From NCBI GenBank assembly GCA_013115135.1, contig JABANP010000646.1, positions 1-25,134 on the forward strand: a DNA stretch of 25,134 nt, given 5' to 3'. The notes beneath the pieces are model-generated. The model ran no database searches. It saw only the letters and a program-made list of their open reading frames with translations, and had not been told where the DNA came from. How positions within the stretch are numbered: the first letter of the stretch is position 1; each line of letters begins with the position of its first letter. This document shows, piece by piece, positions 1 to 9,805 of the stretch. This stretch comes from Perkinsus olseni (Eukaryota; Perkinsozoa; Perkinsida; Perkinsidae). The translations under genes were made by a program, and so were the position numbers.

Positions 1-250
1 AGAGTTGAATCATTCTCGGATTGCGGCGATTGAGCCAGGCTTTGGTCTCTTGTGAGGCACATCGTAACGCGATGAGCATCTTCCGTAGTATTACAACTTC
101 TATCACACCGAGGATGCGCATGAGAACGACATTGATGAACATCGAGAGAAGAAGAGGCGTAAATAGCATGTACGTGTTCTGCGGAAGAATCTCCAAACGC
201 GACAGCGCCACAACGCCTCTTCATGGATATTAGGGGTATTAGGTCACGAT

Positions 251-1041
251 TCAGTGCTCGAACTGCATGGAACCATCACTTAGCCAGTGGAAAACGTTGA
301 TGGCCTGTTGCCCAGTGGTCAGTGGGTAAGAGCTGGACTTGACTGTATACGGCCAGGTATCAGGGATAGCGTTGCCACCAGGCGGTGATACGTAGTTACT
401 GTAATATTCGACTTGTCTGCTGCATGTCGCAGCTGAGGTATCCCTCCCTCGAGGTATGGCTGATTTACTGCGAGACAGCAACTCATTGAACTTGTTCGCG
501 TTGAACTTAGGCTTGACAATCCTGCAAAGGACAAAGAGCATGTCGCATTCCACAGTCAGTCTGATTGACTCAGCCGAGAGAGGCTAGGAGACGGTGATGT
601 CACTTTCGAGACGGGGAATCATAGTCCCGCAGTATCATTAAGCTTACCATTCACACTGCTTGCTATTCGTGGCGAGTTCTGCCTTCAACGCTCCGAGCTT
701 GAAGGGCTGGTTGATGTTTGCTTTGCTCAGGTATATTGTGTAATGAATCGACAACTGAGAAGCCAGAGAACCATTAGCGGACATTCCGAGCTCGCCTCCA
801 TTCAACCTGGCATGTTCCACCGATTGTCCAGACTTTACTAGTTGCTTGTCTCGTGCAGAACATCTCGTCCTTGTCGACGAAGTTGTTATCGTACTTCTCA
901 AGCATCTCAGAGACGACAGAGCTCGTCGGATTATCTTCTCCGGTATCCATAGCCTTCAGCAAGCCTTCAATCTGTGGGTTATCAGAACTTTCCAACGCGG
1001 CCTCATCAGCCAGCACAGTGAATTCGACATAACTGTTGTTC
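251..1041 (-). pseudogene. Family A copy A1, 5'-truncated secreted-protein gene
   Basis: Three of the five family A exons remain on the minus strand: exon 3 (807-1041), exon 4 (648-754) and exon 5 (251-521, stop TGA at 251-253). They are joined by GT-AG introns 755-806 and 522-647 in the same phases as the complete copies. The C-terminal domain is complete, with conserved PKF, CSRQVEYYSNY, IPDTWP and FHWL segments and the cysteine of the CSRQ motif. Exons 1 and 2 are missing: just upstream of exon 3 the sequence stops matching copy A2 at about 1072 and runs into a dispersed repeat. The frame stays open through the lost intron to an ATG at 1223, but that chimeric start has no signal peptide. 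The function of the family is unknown. I regard it as a truncated duplicate, possibly still transcribed. Confidence 0.75.
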
Positions 1042-1072
1042 CTGGGAAGAGAGATTCGAAGCGAGTGCCGCG
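390..1072. repeat. Segmental duplication, copy 1 (partner 10243-10926)
   Basis: About 680 bp match 10243-10926 in the same orientation with only scattered substitutions, across exons and introns alike, so the duplication is recent. The left edge is the ATACGTAGTTACTG stretch and the right edge lies just beyond the acceptor of family A exon 3. Outside these edges the two loci differ. Confidence 0.9.
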
Positions 1073-1075
1073 AGA

Positions 1076-1325
1076 CATCTGATGAGCCCGTGTAGTGAAT
1101 GTAGGGTTCAATTCTGTATAAGTTCGTGCGCTTGGTGCACAGGCTCTTCATTCCTGGTTTTGGCTCGGCCTCTGTGGCGGGCTGCCTCAGACACGAGCCA
1201 AAGTTGCAAGAATGGTAGTACACTACCGAAACGCAAGGATCTATATCGATCTTGGAGCAACATCAATCCTTTTCATGAGAAGAGCCGACAACACGCATGG
1301 GCAACAGCACAGCATATTTTTGTTT
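1076..1325 (+). repeat. Dispersed repeat R, copy 1
   Basis: About 250 bp starting at CATCTGATGAGCCCGTGTAG are colinear with 19938-20185. Shared blocks include TAGTGAATGTAGG, TTGCAAGAATGG and CATCAATCCTTTTCATGAGA. Divergence is moderate with small indels. No coding capacity is shared by the two copies. Its left end coincides with the point where family A copy A1 loses its 5' part. Confidence 0.75.
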
Positions 1326-1859
1326 TGGAAAGCACCTTGGTGCTGGGAAGTACAATACCGAGACAGCTACGCGCTTGTGCGTTGTGTTTGCGCGGCGCCT
1401 GTGCGCCTATGCGGAAGCTAGCGCTAGAGATGCTAGTTTTCTTGATCCGTATCAATAGTAGAGATGGTAGCAGTATCATCTCAGATTTGATGGCATGCGA
1501 GTAGTACTATTGTCAGTTGGTCTTTCTGTGTCTTGCGATTTTAATGGCAATCCTTGAGGAGAAGATCGCGGCAGTCCAACTCGGCACCGCGTGATTGTGG
1601 ACCAGAGCTCGAGTCGTCGATGTTTTTGTGTGTTACGCCGTAGCAGCTACGGGCGGGTTGAGCGTGTCTACGTGCCCGGCGTGGCTGGTAGACGTCCCAG
1701 GGATAGGGACGAGTCTAAGGAGGCTTGGTATGCTCTAATAGAGCAGCTCTATGAGACCGACGTGCTGGTTTGGCCTGTAAAGTCTCCGACTAGGAGACTC
1801 CGAGACGTCGTCTTGCGAGGAGGAGGGGTTTAGCTAGTTGTCCTAAAGAAGGACTGACG

Positions 1860-3240
1860 TCCTTGCTATGGCCTGTTGTTGTCCTACGAGATGGAAGGCC
1901 TTAGTATGACCTGTTGCCGTTCTATGTGATGGATACGGTTGACACTATCTTTTGGCAAAGAATTTTGCTCAACGGGTCCCGTTGAACGGAATGGACGCTC
2001 GTGGTGCGACCTGTCGGATCTTATGGATGGATATAGACGATGTAACTTACTACATTACGAGATTGACGTTCAGGATATGGTTAATACGATCTGTGGTCTT
2101 ACGAGGTGCTTCCTACGAGATCAATGTTCTGGATATGTCTTGTCATCCGGCATGAGGGATAAGGTTCACTCGGCCTCTGCCTTATGAGACGGATATAGTT
2201 GATTTGGTCTATTGTCCTAGGAGGTCGGTACGGCTGAGATGGCCTCTGGTCTCACGAGATGGTTGATTCGGTCTGTTGTCCTATGAGATGGTTATGGTTG
2301 ATTCGCTCTCTTGTCCTATGAGATGGTTATGGTTGATTCGGTCTGTTGTCCTGCGAGATGGTTATGGTTGATTCGGTCTGTTGTCCTGCGAGATGGTTAT
2401 GGTTGATTCGGTCTGTTGTCCTATGAGATGGTTATGGTTGAGTCGGTCTGTTGTCCTACGAGATGGTTATAGTTGATTCGGCCTTTTGACCTATAGGATG
2501 GATATGGTTGATTCGGTCTGTTGTTCTACGAGATGGTTATGGTTGATTCGGTCTGTTGTCCTACGAGATGGTTATGGTTGATTCGGCCTTTTGACCTATA
2601 GGATGGATATGGTTGATTCGGTCTGTTGTTCTACGAGATGGTTATGGTTGATTCGGTCTGTTGTCCTACGAGATGGCTATGGTTGATTCGGCCTTTTGAC
2701 CTATAGGATGGATATGGTTGATTCGGTCTGTTGTTCTACGAGATGGTTATGGTTGATTCGGTATGTTGTTCTACGAGGTGGATACGGTTGATTCGGTCTG
2801 TTGTCCTACGAGGTGGATACGGTTGATTCGGTCTGTTGTCCTACGAGGTGGATACGGTTGATTCGGTCTGTTGTCCTACGAGGTAGATACGGTTGATTCG
2901 GCCTGTTGCCCTACGAGGTGGACGTTCCTCATATGGACTGCTGTCCTACAAGATGGACGTTGTCGATACGGCCTGTTCTCCTTGAGACGGGCATTTTTTT
3001 GTGTGGTGGCCTTTTGTCCTGCGAGATGGATCTGTAGGAGATGGACGTGCTCGAGTGGCTCGCTCAGAGCGGAGATGTTGCTGTCCGATGTGATGGATGA
3101 TATGGACTGCTGTCCTAGGGATGGATACTCGTGGTACGGTTCGTTGAAGGTCCACGAGGTGCTCGGAGGGACTTGTTGCCCCACGAGGTGGACGCGCCCG
3201 CTGAGCCCTCAGGGCTCAGCCCTGTGATCCCGTATTTCAC
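1860..3240 (+). repeat. Tandem array of 35-bp units with 105-bp higher-order period
   Basis: The core (about 2260-2900) repeats a 35-bp unit close to GGTTATGGTTGATTCGG followed by TCTGTTGTCCTACGAGAT. Degenerate units extend the array on both sides. A variant carrying GCCTTTTGACCTATAGGATG begins at 2481, 2586 and 2691, exactly 105 bp apart, so three units form a higher-order repeat. Because 35 is not a multiple of 3, no reading frame is kept. The open frames here are artefacts of low stop density. Confidence 0.92.
3200..3220. repeat. Odd palindrome, 10-bp arms, 1-base centre
   Basis: The arms GCTGAGCCCT and AGGGCTCAGC are perfect complements around a single C at 3210. It lies at the degenerate end of the 35-bp array. 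Confidence 0.9.
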
Positions 3241-3439
3241 CTCAAGCTTATTAAGTGGCGCTGGGCGGCCTCAAGTTATTCGCGATTGCTTCTTCGGCAG
3301 CTCCGTCTTGTCGACTGTAATTCTTGGTGATGCTAACCGGGATTTGGGCCGTTTGATGCGAACTTGCCAAGTTCAACTTGGCTGCCTCGAGGGTGGAGTT
3401 CGAGCTACGATGCATAGCGTACGCCTACGAGTCGGACTA

Positions 3440-4265
3440 TGTGCGAATCGAAAAGGCACTATAGCGAGACAGTGGTGGCAAGGGGTCTTCTGGTGTGGTC
3501 CGGTGAACTTAATAGGGATAGTTGTCCTCTGGTGTTCTACGGTCAGCCGAGTATTGCGAGTGGTCAACTGATGTTATCTGGTGAACTAAATACGCGAGGT
3601 GTCCCTTTTATGCTGCCCGATGAACCAAGTGCGGCAAAAGTTATACTGACGTTATCCGGTGTACTAAGTGCGACGAGTGGTCTACTGATGTGGGTCAAAT
3701 CATGTGGCGCGAAGAATTAAGCGCCGTGATGTATCCTGTTCGTGGTCCGGTGAGCGGGGCGCTGCAAGTAATCTTTTGATGTGGCCCAGGCACTGGGCCC
3801 CAGTGAACCGAGTACGGCAAGTGGCCTTCTGGTGTGTTCCGGTGAGCCGAGTATGGGGAGTGCCACTCCCGGATTGGTCGACTGGTATTATCTGGTGAAT
3901 CTAGCAGGGGTAGAGTCCTCACGCGGCCCGGTGGTGCGTGACGAGTAACATGTGCTCCGGTGGCGCAAGTGAGGCAAGTGGCCTACACCCTGTGGGCTAA
4001 GCCTACAAGCACGGTCTGGTGAACTAAGTTCGGCTCAGCGGCTGAGCCTCAGCCTTCTGATGTGGTCACTGACCACATTAGGAGGCTGAGGCTGGTCCTG
4101 ACCACTGGTCAGGTGAACTACGTTCGGCAAGTGGCCTTCTGATGTGGTCCGGTGAACTGAGTACGGCTAGTTGCCTTCTGATATGGTCCGGTGAACGGTA
4201 CGGCAAGTAGCCCTCTGATGTGGTCTAACGAACGATTCGGCAAGTGGCCTTCTGATGTGACCTGA
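3440..4265 (+). repeat. Tandem array of 39-bp units
   Basis: The consensus is near GTACGGCAAGTGGCCTTCTG followed by ATGTGGTCCGGTGAACTGA. The GGTGAAC-like segment recurs at 3502, 3541, 3580, 3619 and 3658, and again at 4112, 4151 and 4190, always 39 bp apart. Units in between are shifted by indels and by the palindrome cluster at 4032-4113. Because 39 is 13 codons, a 13-residue repeat with SGELN-like ends stays open from 3439 to 3720. I see no evidence that it is translated. Confidence 0.88.
4032..4113. repeat. Cluster of three odd palindromes inside the 39-bp array
   Basis: Three palindromes with single-base centres abut each other: 4032-4048 (8-bp arms, centre G), 4047-4091 (22-bp arms with 2 mismatches, centre C) and 4097-4113 (8-bp arms, centre C). 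The left arm of the middle one is the array's own CCTTCTGATGTGGTC block, and the right arm is the same block inverted. This suggests formation by fold-back copying of a repeat unit. Confidence 0.92.
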
Positions 4266-4942
4266 TAGTACTCAGTAAGGAGTATTATGGAAGTGCCGCC
4301 GGTCGATGGTGCGTTGGGAGCGCGTTGGCTCGACTCTTATGACCCCTCGTGATAGGTGTCCGAGGTGTGATGCGTTTTTTTGGGAGTCTCTAAGGAGCAC
4401 CCCAGCGTATTAGCAGAAAGTCTAGCTGGGACAGGAAAGTAGTTACTCCGGCGAGCCTAGCCTGATAGTCTTTTGGGCTCCGCATGGCGCGCAGCCCAAA
4501 AAATCCATTTTTCTCAGAAACGACTAGATTTGGATGATCGAGAACTGCGATTCTGGTCTTATCGCAATCAGCGACCTACTCCGATGCACGGAGGGATCGC
4601 CGGTTCTATCCTAGGCGACGGCCTTTTCAAAGCATCTTACACACTCGGATCACCGTGAGCCACGGTCCGTGACAATCCGATTAATTCAACTCCGGTTCAA
4701 TTACTGGTGCAAGCTTTTTTCCAACTTTTCCGACTTAACCTAACCTTATTTTATGAGAGATAACGAAAGTTCAAGATTGCTAGACGTTACTCAGGGTTTT
4801 GAATCAGCATTACCCATGAGGGTCGCGGCGAAAAACCCCCGGTACTGGATCTGTGCGTTCTTACGTGTAACTTTGGTGTGATTCACGGAGCGATTATGCA
4901 TCTGCATCAGATTCTGAGTGAGTATTGTGATTTGCATTACGG

Positions 4943-4984
4943 GTATTGATTCACGAATCGTGAATCACGATGGTGAATCAATAC
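4943..4984. repeat. Nested hairpin, 12-bp outer arms
   Basis: The outer arms GTATTGATTCAC and GTGAATCAATAC (4943-4954 and 4973-4984) are perfect. Inside them TCGTGA and TCACGA pair around one A at 4964. The unpaired bases between stems are GAA and TG. Confidence 0.85.
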
Positions 4985-5175
4985 TCTCACTCAGAGCTCA
5001 GGAATCAGCATCTTGATTCTTGCATGTTACTCAGAGTATTACTCTGAGAGTAATATAATCTTGCTCACGTACTCAGCATCACCACCCGATTTTAGTCACG
5101 CATCGGGATCAGTGGGTGATTTTACTCAAAGGTAGTGAACCACTACTAGTGATGCAAGCATCAGGATTCGCATAC

Positions 5176-5200
5176 GCCGTATGGCCGTATGCCATACGGC
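5176..5200. repeat. Hairpin, 10-bp perfect arms
   Basis: GCCGTATGGC and GCCATACGGC pair across the 5-base spacer CGTAT. It lies in a non-coding stretch. Confidence 0.85.
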
Positions 5201-6999
5201 CCCAGAATGCACCGCCCTCCAGACAAGTTCTTTCGAAGGAGCCGGCCGAAGGCCGCCCAGAAAATAGGGCCAGAATTATTCTTTCCCTCGCAAATTTCCT
5301 TACTTTCCTAATTTCCTGGAAGGGAAGAAATGAAGGAAAGGAAATCTATTTTTCCTTCCACCAGCCACCCTGAGCACAGTCGCGGATCTCATCATCTTCC
5401 ATCCTTAGCATCTGCCCACTTCATCTTGGAACCGGCACAGGTAACCTTGTCAAGGTTTCAACACCAACTTTGGAAGAAGTTATCATCAAGATAACGATGA
5501 AACCAGTTGACAATGCTCCGCAGCTCGCCGCGGCTGTGAGTTGTTATAGTCGCGCGGAACTTTCGGGGCCCCCTCGGTCGACATAGGTCATCACACGTGA
5601 GCGGATACGACCCCGATTGGGATGTAGTGCGTGATGAGGCTCAGGAATACTTACCGTGTGATTAGCGGAGTATTGGCAACAATGTCTGGATGATGATCAC
5701 ATCAGTACTGGAGTCTCTGATCGACTCAACACAATCGATCAATCCACATTACATCATAGTAAAATACCGAGACAAGAAGGGTGCATGTAGTGTCCAATAT
5801 AGGAGTGATGGGGAGAGAGCCACAACACAATCGGGGGAGGGAGGGGATAGAGCGTTATGAATAGAAGATAATCCGGCTTGACGCCTTCACATCACTCCTG
5901 ACGAACACGGACAGGCTTCTAATGACAATACAGAGTACACGAAGCCGGCAAGATAGTGTGACGTGATCGTTTGATAACGACAGCTCGTCGTTGGTCACGT
6001 CAACGGTTTGGTCCTCTCCACGCTCACGAGCGCGCTTGTGAGGAGTCATAGATATGGAAGGCCTGGGATTTTTCATGATGATTAGTGAGTGACAATTTCG
6101 TTCGGCGCTCGGAGTGACCTTAGATATTCGATCTTACAAGAGATGCTGATAGCGTCTACAATGAGTATGGCGTTGCCAAGGCCGCCTTGGTCCACATAGT
6201 GGGACGTAACGGCACACGCTGTTACGGGGACCCCCATAATGGGAGAGAGCACGATCAGCTCAGAATGGGCATCCAGGGTCGGCGCTGGCAGGTGATGGGC
6301 CGGCTGTTTTGAGGGTGATTATTATTCACTTGAATGATGCAGTGGTTGTAATGACGCCACTACACCTCATGCGAAGTTCTCGACACGTGTCGAATCGACA
6401 CTGTCGATTGGGCCACTCCTGAATTTCCTTGGAAGATTCTCACTCGTAGGCAGAATTTTCTCGCAAAATTTCACCAGCAGTGGCTGCAAGGTGCTATCGT
6501 TGATCGTACTCCGTGAGCTTCTGCCAGTTGTCTCACCGGTTTCAAATCGCCACGATTGGGCAAACGATCAATCATCCACTTTCTCAGTTTTCGTTACAAC
6601 AGAGTACATAGTTGTTGGGACTGTTGTGGTATTCATCAGACTGGTGCTAATCAAAGTGTTGATGTCCGTCTGAGTACATGAGCCTCTCGATTAGTTAACA
6701 ACAGCATGAAGACGAAGAGATCGCTATGTAATCGGATTGGATTGAATCGAATGTGAATAATCAACTCGTAACTCCGAGCCAAGCCTTGATCATTACACAC
6801 ATGAACATCACAAAAAATAAACAACAAAAAGTGAAAATGGCGAAGTCAGCTAGACACTTCCTCTCCTCAAAATACTCACTGTAGATCAATAGATTGGACA
6901 ATACGAAATCTATGGATATGAAATTAGTATCTTCATCTCACCTTCAAATTAACATATTTGATCAATATGATATCAATGTGATCTGAGGGAGCTAAGATA

Positions 7000-7521
7000 T
7001 TAATAATAATATCTAGCCTTCTTTTCATCTTCTCTCCGCAACTTCTCCATTTCGTTCCTCATTTTCCCAGCCTTTTCCCTGTGGACTTTTACTATCCAGT
7101 TAGTGCTATCGTAATCGTCCTGGTACTGGCGCGGGGGGTCCCTCATGATCGCTTCCACAATGTAAAGGCAGCTTTTGGGACTTAAGAAGGAGTCGAACAT
7201 GGGGCAGGTATTATCATCTAGAATTTTCAGAGTCTTTGGCGAAAGATGACTCAAGGGCAGCACCCCAGCCTTGTTGAGTCTGTCCCAGTTCTTCTTGTCC
7301 CCCCACTGCACTTTCACGTCTCCTACATTACCTTGGAAAGACATCCATCCGTTTTCGCTGAAAGAGCACAAAAAATCGATGAAGATTTGCGATTGCATCA
7401 CCCGGAAAGCGAGAGACGTCTCCCTGCCTTGAACAGAAGAAAAGATTCGACTTTTGCGGACCGATTCGATCTGAGCGTATGAGAAGTCAAGAACTCTTTT
7501 TCTTCCATTTTGTACCATCAT
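7000..7521 (-). CDS. Orphan protein with charged C-terminal coiled-coil-like tail
   Basis: This single uninterrupted frame encodes 173 residues, starting at tandem ATG codons (7521 and 7518). No signal peptide or membrane segment is visible. The body is mixed, with aromatic-rich stretches such as IFIDFLCSF and GWMSFQGN. The last 30 residues are strongly charged (EKAGKMRNEMEKLRREDEKK) and end in RYYY, consistent with a short helix or coiled coil. It is flanked by AT-rich DNA on both sides (roughly 6780-7000 and 7520-7600). I do not recognise the family and propose no function. Length and composition make a real gene or a single long exon likely, but there is no second copy in the window to confirm it. 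Confidence 0.5.
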   Translation of the reverse strand: MMVQNGRKRVLDFSYAQIESVRKSRIFSSVQGRETSLAFRVMQSQIFIDFLCSFSENGWMSFQGNVGDVKVQWGDKKNWDRLNKAGVLPLSHLSPKTLKILDDNTCPMFDSFLSPKSCLYIVEAIMRDPPRQYQDDYDSTNWIVKVHREKAGKMRNEMEKLRREDEKKARYYY

Positions 7522-7940
7522 TTTGATAATTCATCTGTCGTATGAATAAAATTTTTCATTTGGACTCTCCCAGGCTTACAACATGTATGACATATTTTTG
7601 GTAGTATCATGGAGGGAAGTCCGAACGAGGCCTCCATCCGAATCCAAGTTGAGCTCGAACTTCATCTCCTCAAGGGGAGGTCTGTGAGTGATTTTACATC
7701 CACACACTTCAGTGGAGATCAGTATCTAATGTTGAAGATAGGAGGAAACAAGTCAACGTAGCGAAGCGTGGCAAATTCTTGTCACAACCTCTATATGGTA
7801 CAATATTCGAGGTGGAATTCAGTCAGAATTCGGATACCGAATTCAATAACACTCGGGCGCAGGAGTGCGAGACGGGCTGATCACAAGTTGATCCTCAACA
7901 ACCCGCGAGACAAAATGGAAAACCTGAATTTCCAGCGAGT

Positions 7941-8087
7941 TTAGCCTACTCCTCGTTTGAGTAGAGCAGCGACACGCTCCTCCTCTTCTTCAGTTGAGAA
8001 CCAATCGTCTCCGTTGAGTGCCCTGCTCAAGGCCGTCGAAGCTGATATCATCGGCACAACAATTGCAAGGGTGGTCGGCAACAGCAT
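7941..8087 (-). CDS. Possible small secreted peptide (48 aa)
   Basis: The frame starts at the ATG at 8087 and reads MLLPTTLAIVVPMISASTA, a good signal-peptide shape with a hydrophobic core and small residues before a likely cleavage site. A short acidic mature part (STEEEEERVAALLKRGVG) and a TAA stop follow. An ORF extends upstream to 8270, but its extra 61 residues are cysteine- and phenylalanine-rich and look like non-coding translation, so I prefer the inner start. It could also be the first exon of a longer gene. No homologue is recognised. Confidence 0.35.
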   Translation of the reverse strand: MLLPTTLAIVVPMISASTALSRALNGDDWFSTEEEEERVAALLKRGVG

Positions 8088-8586
8088 GATCCGAAAGAAT
8101 GTCGGAAAGCTGCTGTGAAAGGAGCTGGGGTGTCCGATGCGATAACAACCAAGTAGGGTTCGTATATACACACAGAAAAGAAGGCCCTCCTTACAAGGGG
8201 CGCAGAAAACGATAAAGAAATGTAAAGAGCAGAAATGTGCGTGACACTGTAGCCTGGACACGCTGCGCATGTAACTAGCGCGGAAGATAAGACGTTAAGT
8301 CGTATGTGAGAATACTATATGAATTACGATAGAGGCTCCCGGATATTTGGAAAATCAGCTAAGGGACAGGACAAGCTCATTTGGAATGGAACTACGGGGA
8401 CAATGGGAACACAATTGTTTACATGCGTGGAGCAATGCTGCGGCTTCCGCCTAAACTGGAGGTCACCAGATGTCGGAAATTAAAAAGGTTAAACTTTCCT
8501 CTGCCCAACCACATGCTCGGCCGATCTCGGTGTGTGTGTGAGTTTATAGTCCAATGCCGTTTCCGGCTTAGTTAGACACTAGCCGA

Positions 8587-8609
8587 TGTGCTCTGAGCAC
8601 AGTGCTCAG
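8587..8609. repeat. Two overlapping odd palindromes
   Basis: TGTGCTC and GAGCACA pair around T at 8594. CTGAGCAC and GTGCTCAG pair around A at 8601. The two palindromes share bases 8593-8601, so the strand can form either hairpin but not both. Confidence 0.85.
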
Positions 8610-8967
8610 TTTATGGCTTCAGAGTTGATATACGAAGGTAGAAGTTGCTTTCCACCGAGGCTTCCTTATAAGGATTCTAGCCGAGCTGAAACAGCTTCCT
8701 CTCCTCCTGGCAGGATCCGCTTACGCAACCGAGGGGCTGTGCGTACGACCATCACACATGTCTCATCTCGGTGCGCGACCACAAGCTTCATCTCCAGGAC
8801 TCGAAAAGTCCACCGATCAGTTGACTGTTCTCCCTTCAGTTAGCAATCTCAGCGAGTTGGGGCGAGCCCCAGCAACTTATCTTCCAACTAGGCTCTCTGA
8901 AGCTCTTTGGAGTAGAACTTTTCACAATAATCTGCCATAGCTGCACATCGGTTCACACAGATTGTCA

Positions 8968-9531
8968 TCAGATAAGATTCTGCCCAAGAGTTCCGCTTCC
9001 GTCTATAAAGTTAGGCCGCAAGCGAGACCGATCTGGTCTTTGACAGTTGAGCATCAGATGGGTGTTGTCATCCCTGACTCCACAATGCCAGCCATTTGTA
9101 TCATGGACCGTGGCACAATAGCCTGGTCTGTATGTATAACCCTTCAATATAGTCCAATGGCCAGAGAGTAGCTGCAGAAATGCTCCATTATTCCGAGAAC
9201 ACACCACTTTCTGGACGTTTCGTCTCTGCCGAGAGCTTCCTAACGCTCTTCGTAAGGGTTCAGACAGCGTGTTCACCATCCTTACTACCGTATAATCTCT
9301 GAACAGGTTAGTACGATGCTTCGTCTCGGATAAGGACAAGCTGGTCCGCCGATCTCGGAGAGCATAGACTTTGTCACTTCTTGACGACCTCGGAAAATAT
9401 TTTTCGAGCGCGTTTTTGCGCGCGCCACGGGGAACGAATTTTCGGGCCCTGAATGTCTCATGCGCCGTTTGCGTTGCCAGTCGGCCGGTAGTTTCAGAAA
9501 CTGAGCGGAGAAACTGAGTTCCTCCACACAA
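8968..9531 (-). mobile_element. Non-LTR retrotransposon C-terminal remnant (RNase H tail / zinc-finger-like)
   Basis: A 187-residue minus-strand frame carries, near its end, LSGHW followed after about 25 residues by WHCGVRDDNTHLMLNC. This resembles the common retrotransposon tail in which a TGHG-type RNase H segment precedes a C-x2-C...H...C finger (CG....T.HLL..C). Upstream residues are arginine-rich and not recognisable. The first cysteine of the expected pair appears to be replaced, so this is probably a decayed fragment. No reverse transcriptase domain is visible nearby. The identification rests on motif spacing alone. Confidence 0.45.
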
Positions 9532-9758
9532 GGAAAGAGCGGCTCTTGCTCATCTTCTGGGTCAGAGGAGTTAGCCCATCTAACAGCTACTTCAGTGATA
9601 CACGTGTGAAACCAAAATAATCTCATGTCATCATTCGCTTATCAATCTATCAAGAATCGGGTTTCTCGGGTTTCACGTCCATTTTAAATGAATTTTTTGT
9701 GAGTTCGGCGAGAGCAGGCGTTCCTTCAAGTTGGGAATTCCTTACGCTCCTTAAAAAC

Positions 9759-9803
9759 AAAAAGTTATAAAGAGTTGCTCGGAGCAACTCTTTATAACTT
9801 TTT
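9759..9803. repeat. Perfect 45-nt odd palindrome, 22-bp arms
   Basis: The left arm (9759-9780, AAAAAGTTATAAAGAG then TTGCTC) and the right arm (9782-9803) are exact reverse complements with only G9781 between them. It immediately precedes the hAT-like open frame, whose upstream stop codon overlaps the last base of the right arm. Confidence 0.95.
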
Positions 9804-9805
9804 GA

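Larger units (their letters stand above)
4270..6990. other. Non-coding stretch with many hairpins
   Basis: I see no supported gene in these 2.7 kb; open frames are short and lack homology or splice structure. Several inverted repeats lie here: 4471-4501 (9-bp arms), 5030-5048 (9-bp arms, one-base centre), 5443-5457, 6176-6190 and 6393-6409 (all one-base centre), and the even palindrome TCGACACGTGTCGA at 6380-6393. A short minus-strand frame beginning at 6076, with a basic KRARER N-terminus, could be a first exon, but I found no partner exon. Confidence 0.6.

Noticed and set aside
1148..1160. TTTTGGCTC-like motif, similar to the dinoflagellate/Perkinsus spliced-leader sequence; a related TTGGCTCAA lies near 20025
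   Set aside because: Only about nine bases match, no GT donor follows and no SL RNA context is present.
774..1223. 149-codon minus-strand frame as a complete gene
   Set aside because: It joins repeat R to exon 3 of A1 through the lost intron 2 and reads on through intron 3. The true exon is 807-1041.
1591..1833. Frame with VYVPGVAGRRPRDRDE, resembling a non-LTR endonuclease segment
   Set aside because: Too short, with no catalytic GDFN or other motif, and it runs straight into the 35-bp array.
1860..3240. CRISPR-like array of about 35-bp repeats
   Set aside because: Units are contiguous without unique spacers, the host looks eukaryotic and there are no cas genes. It is a satellite.
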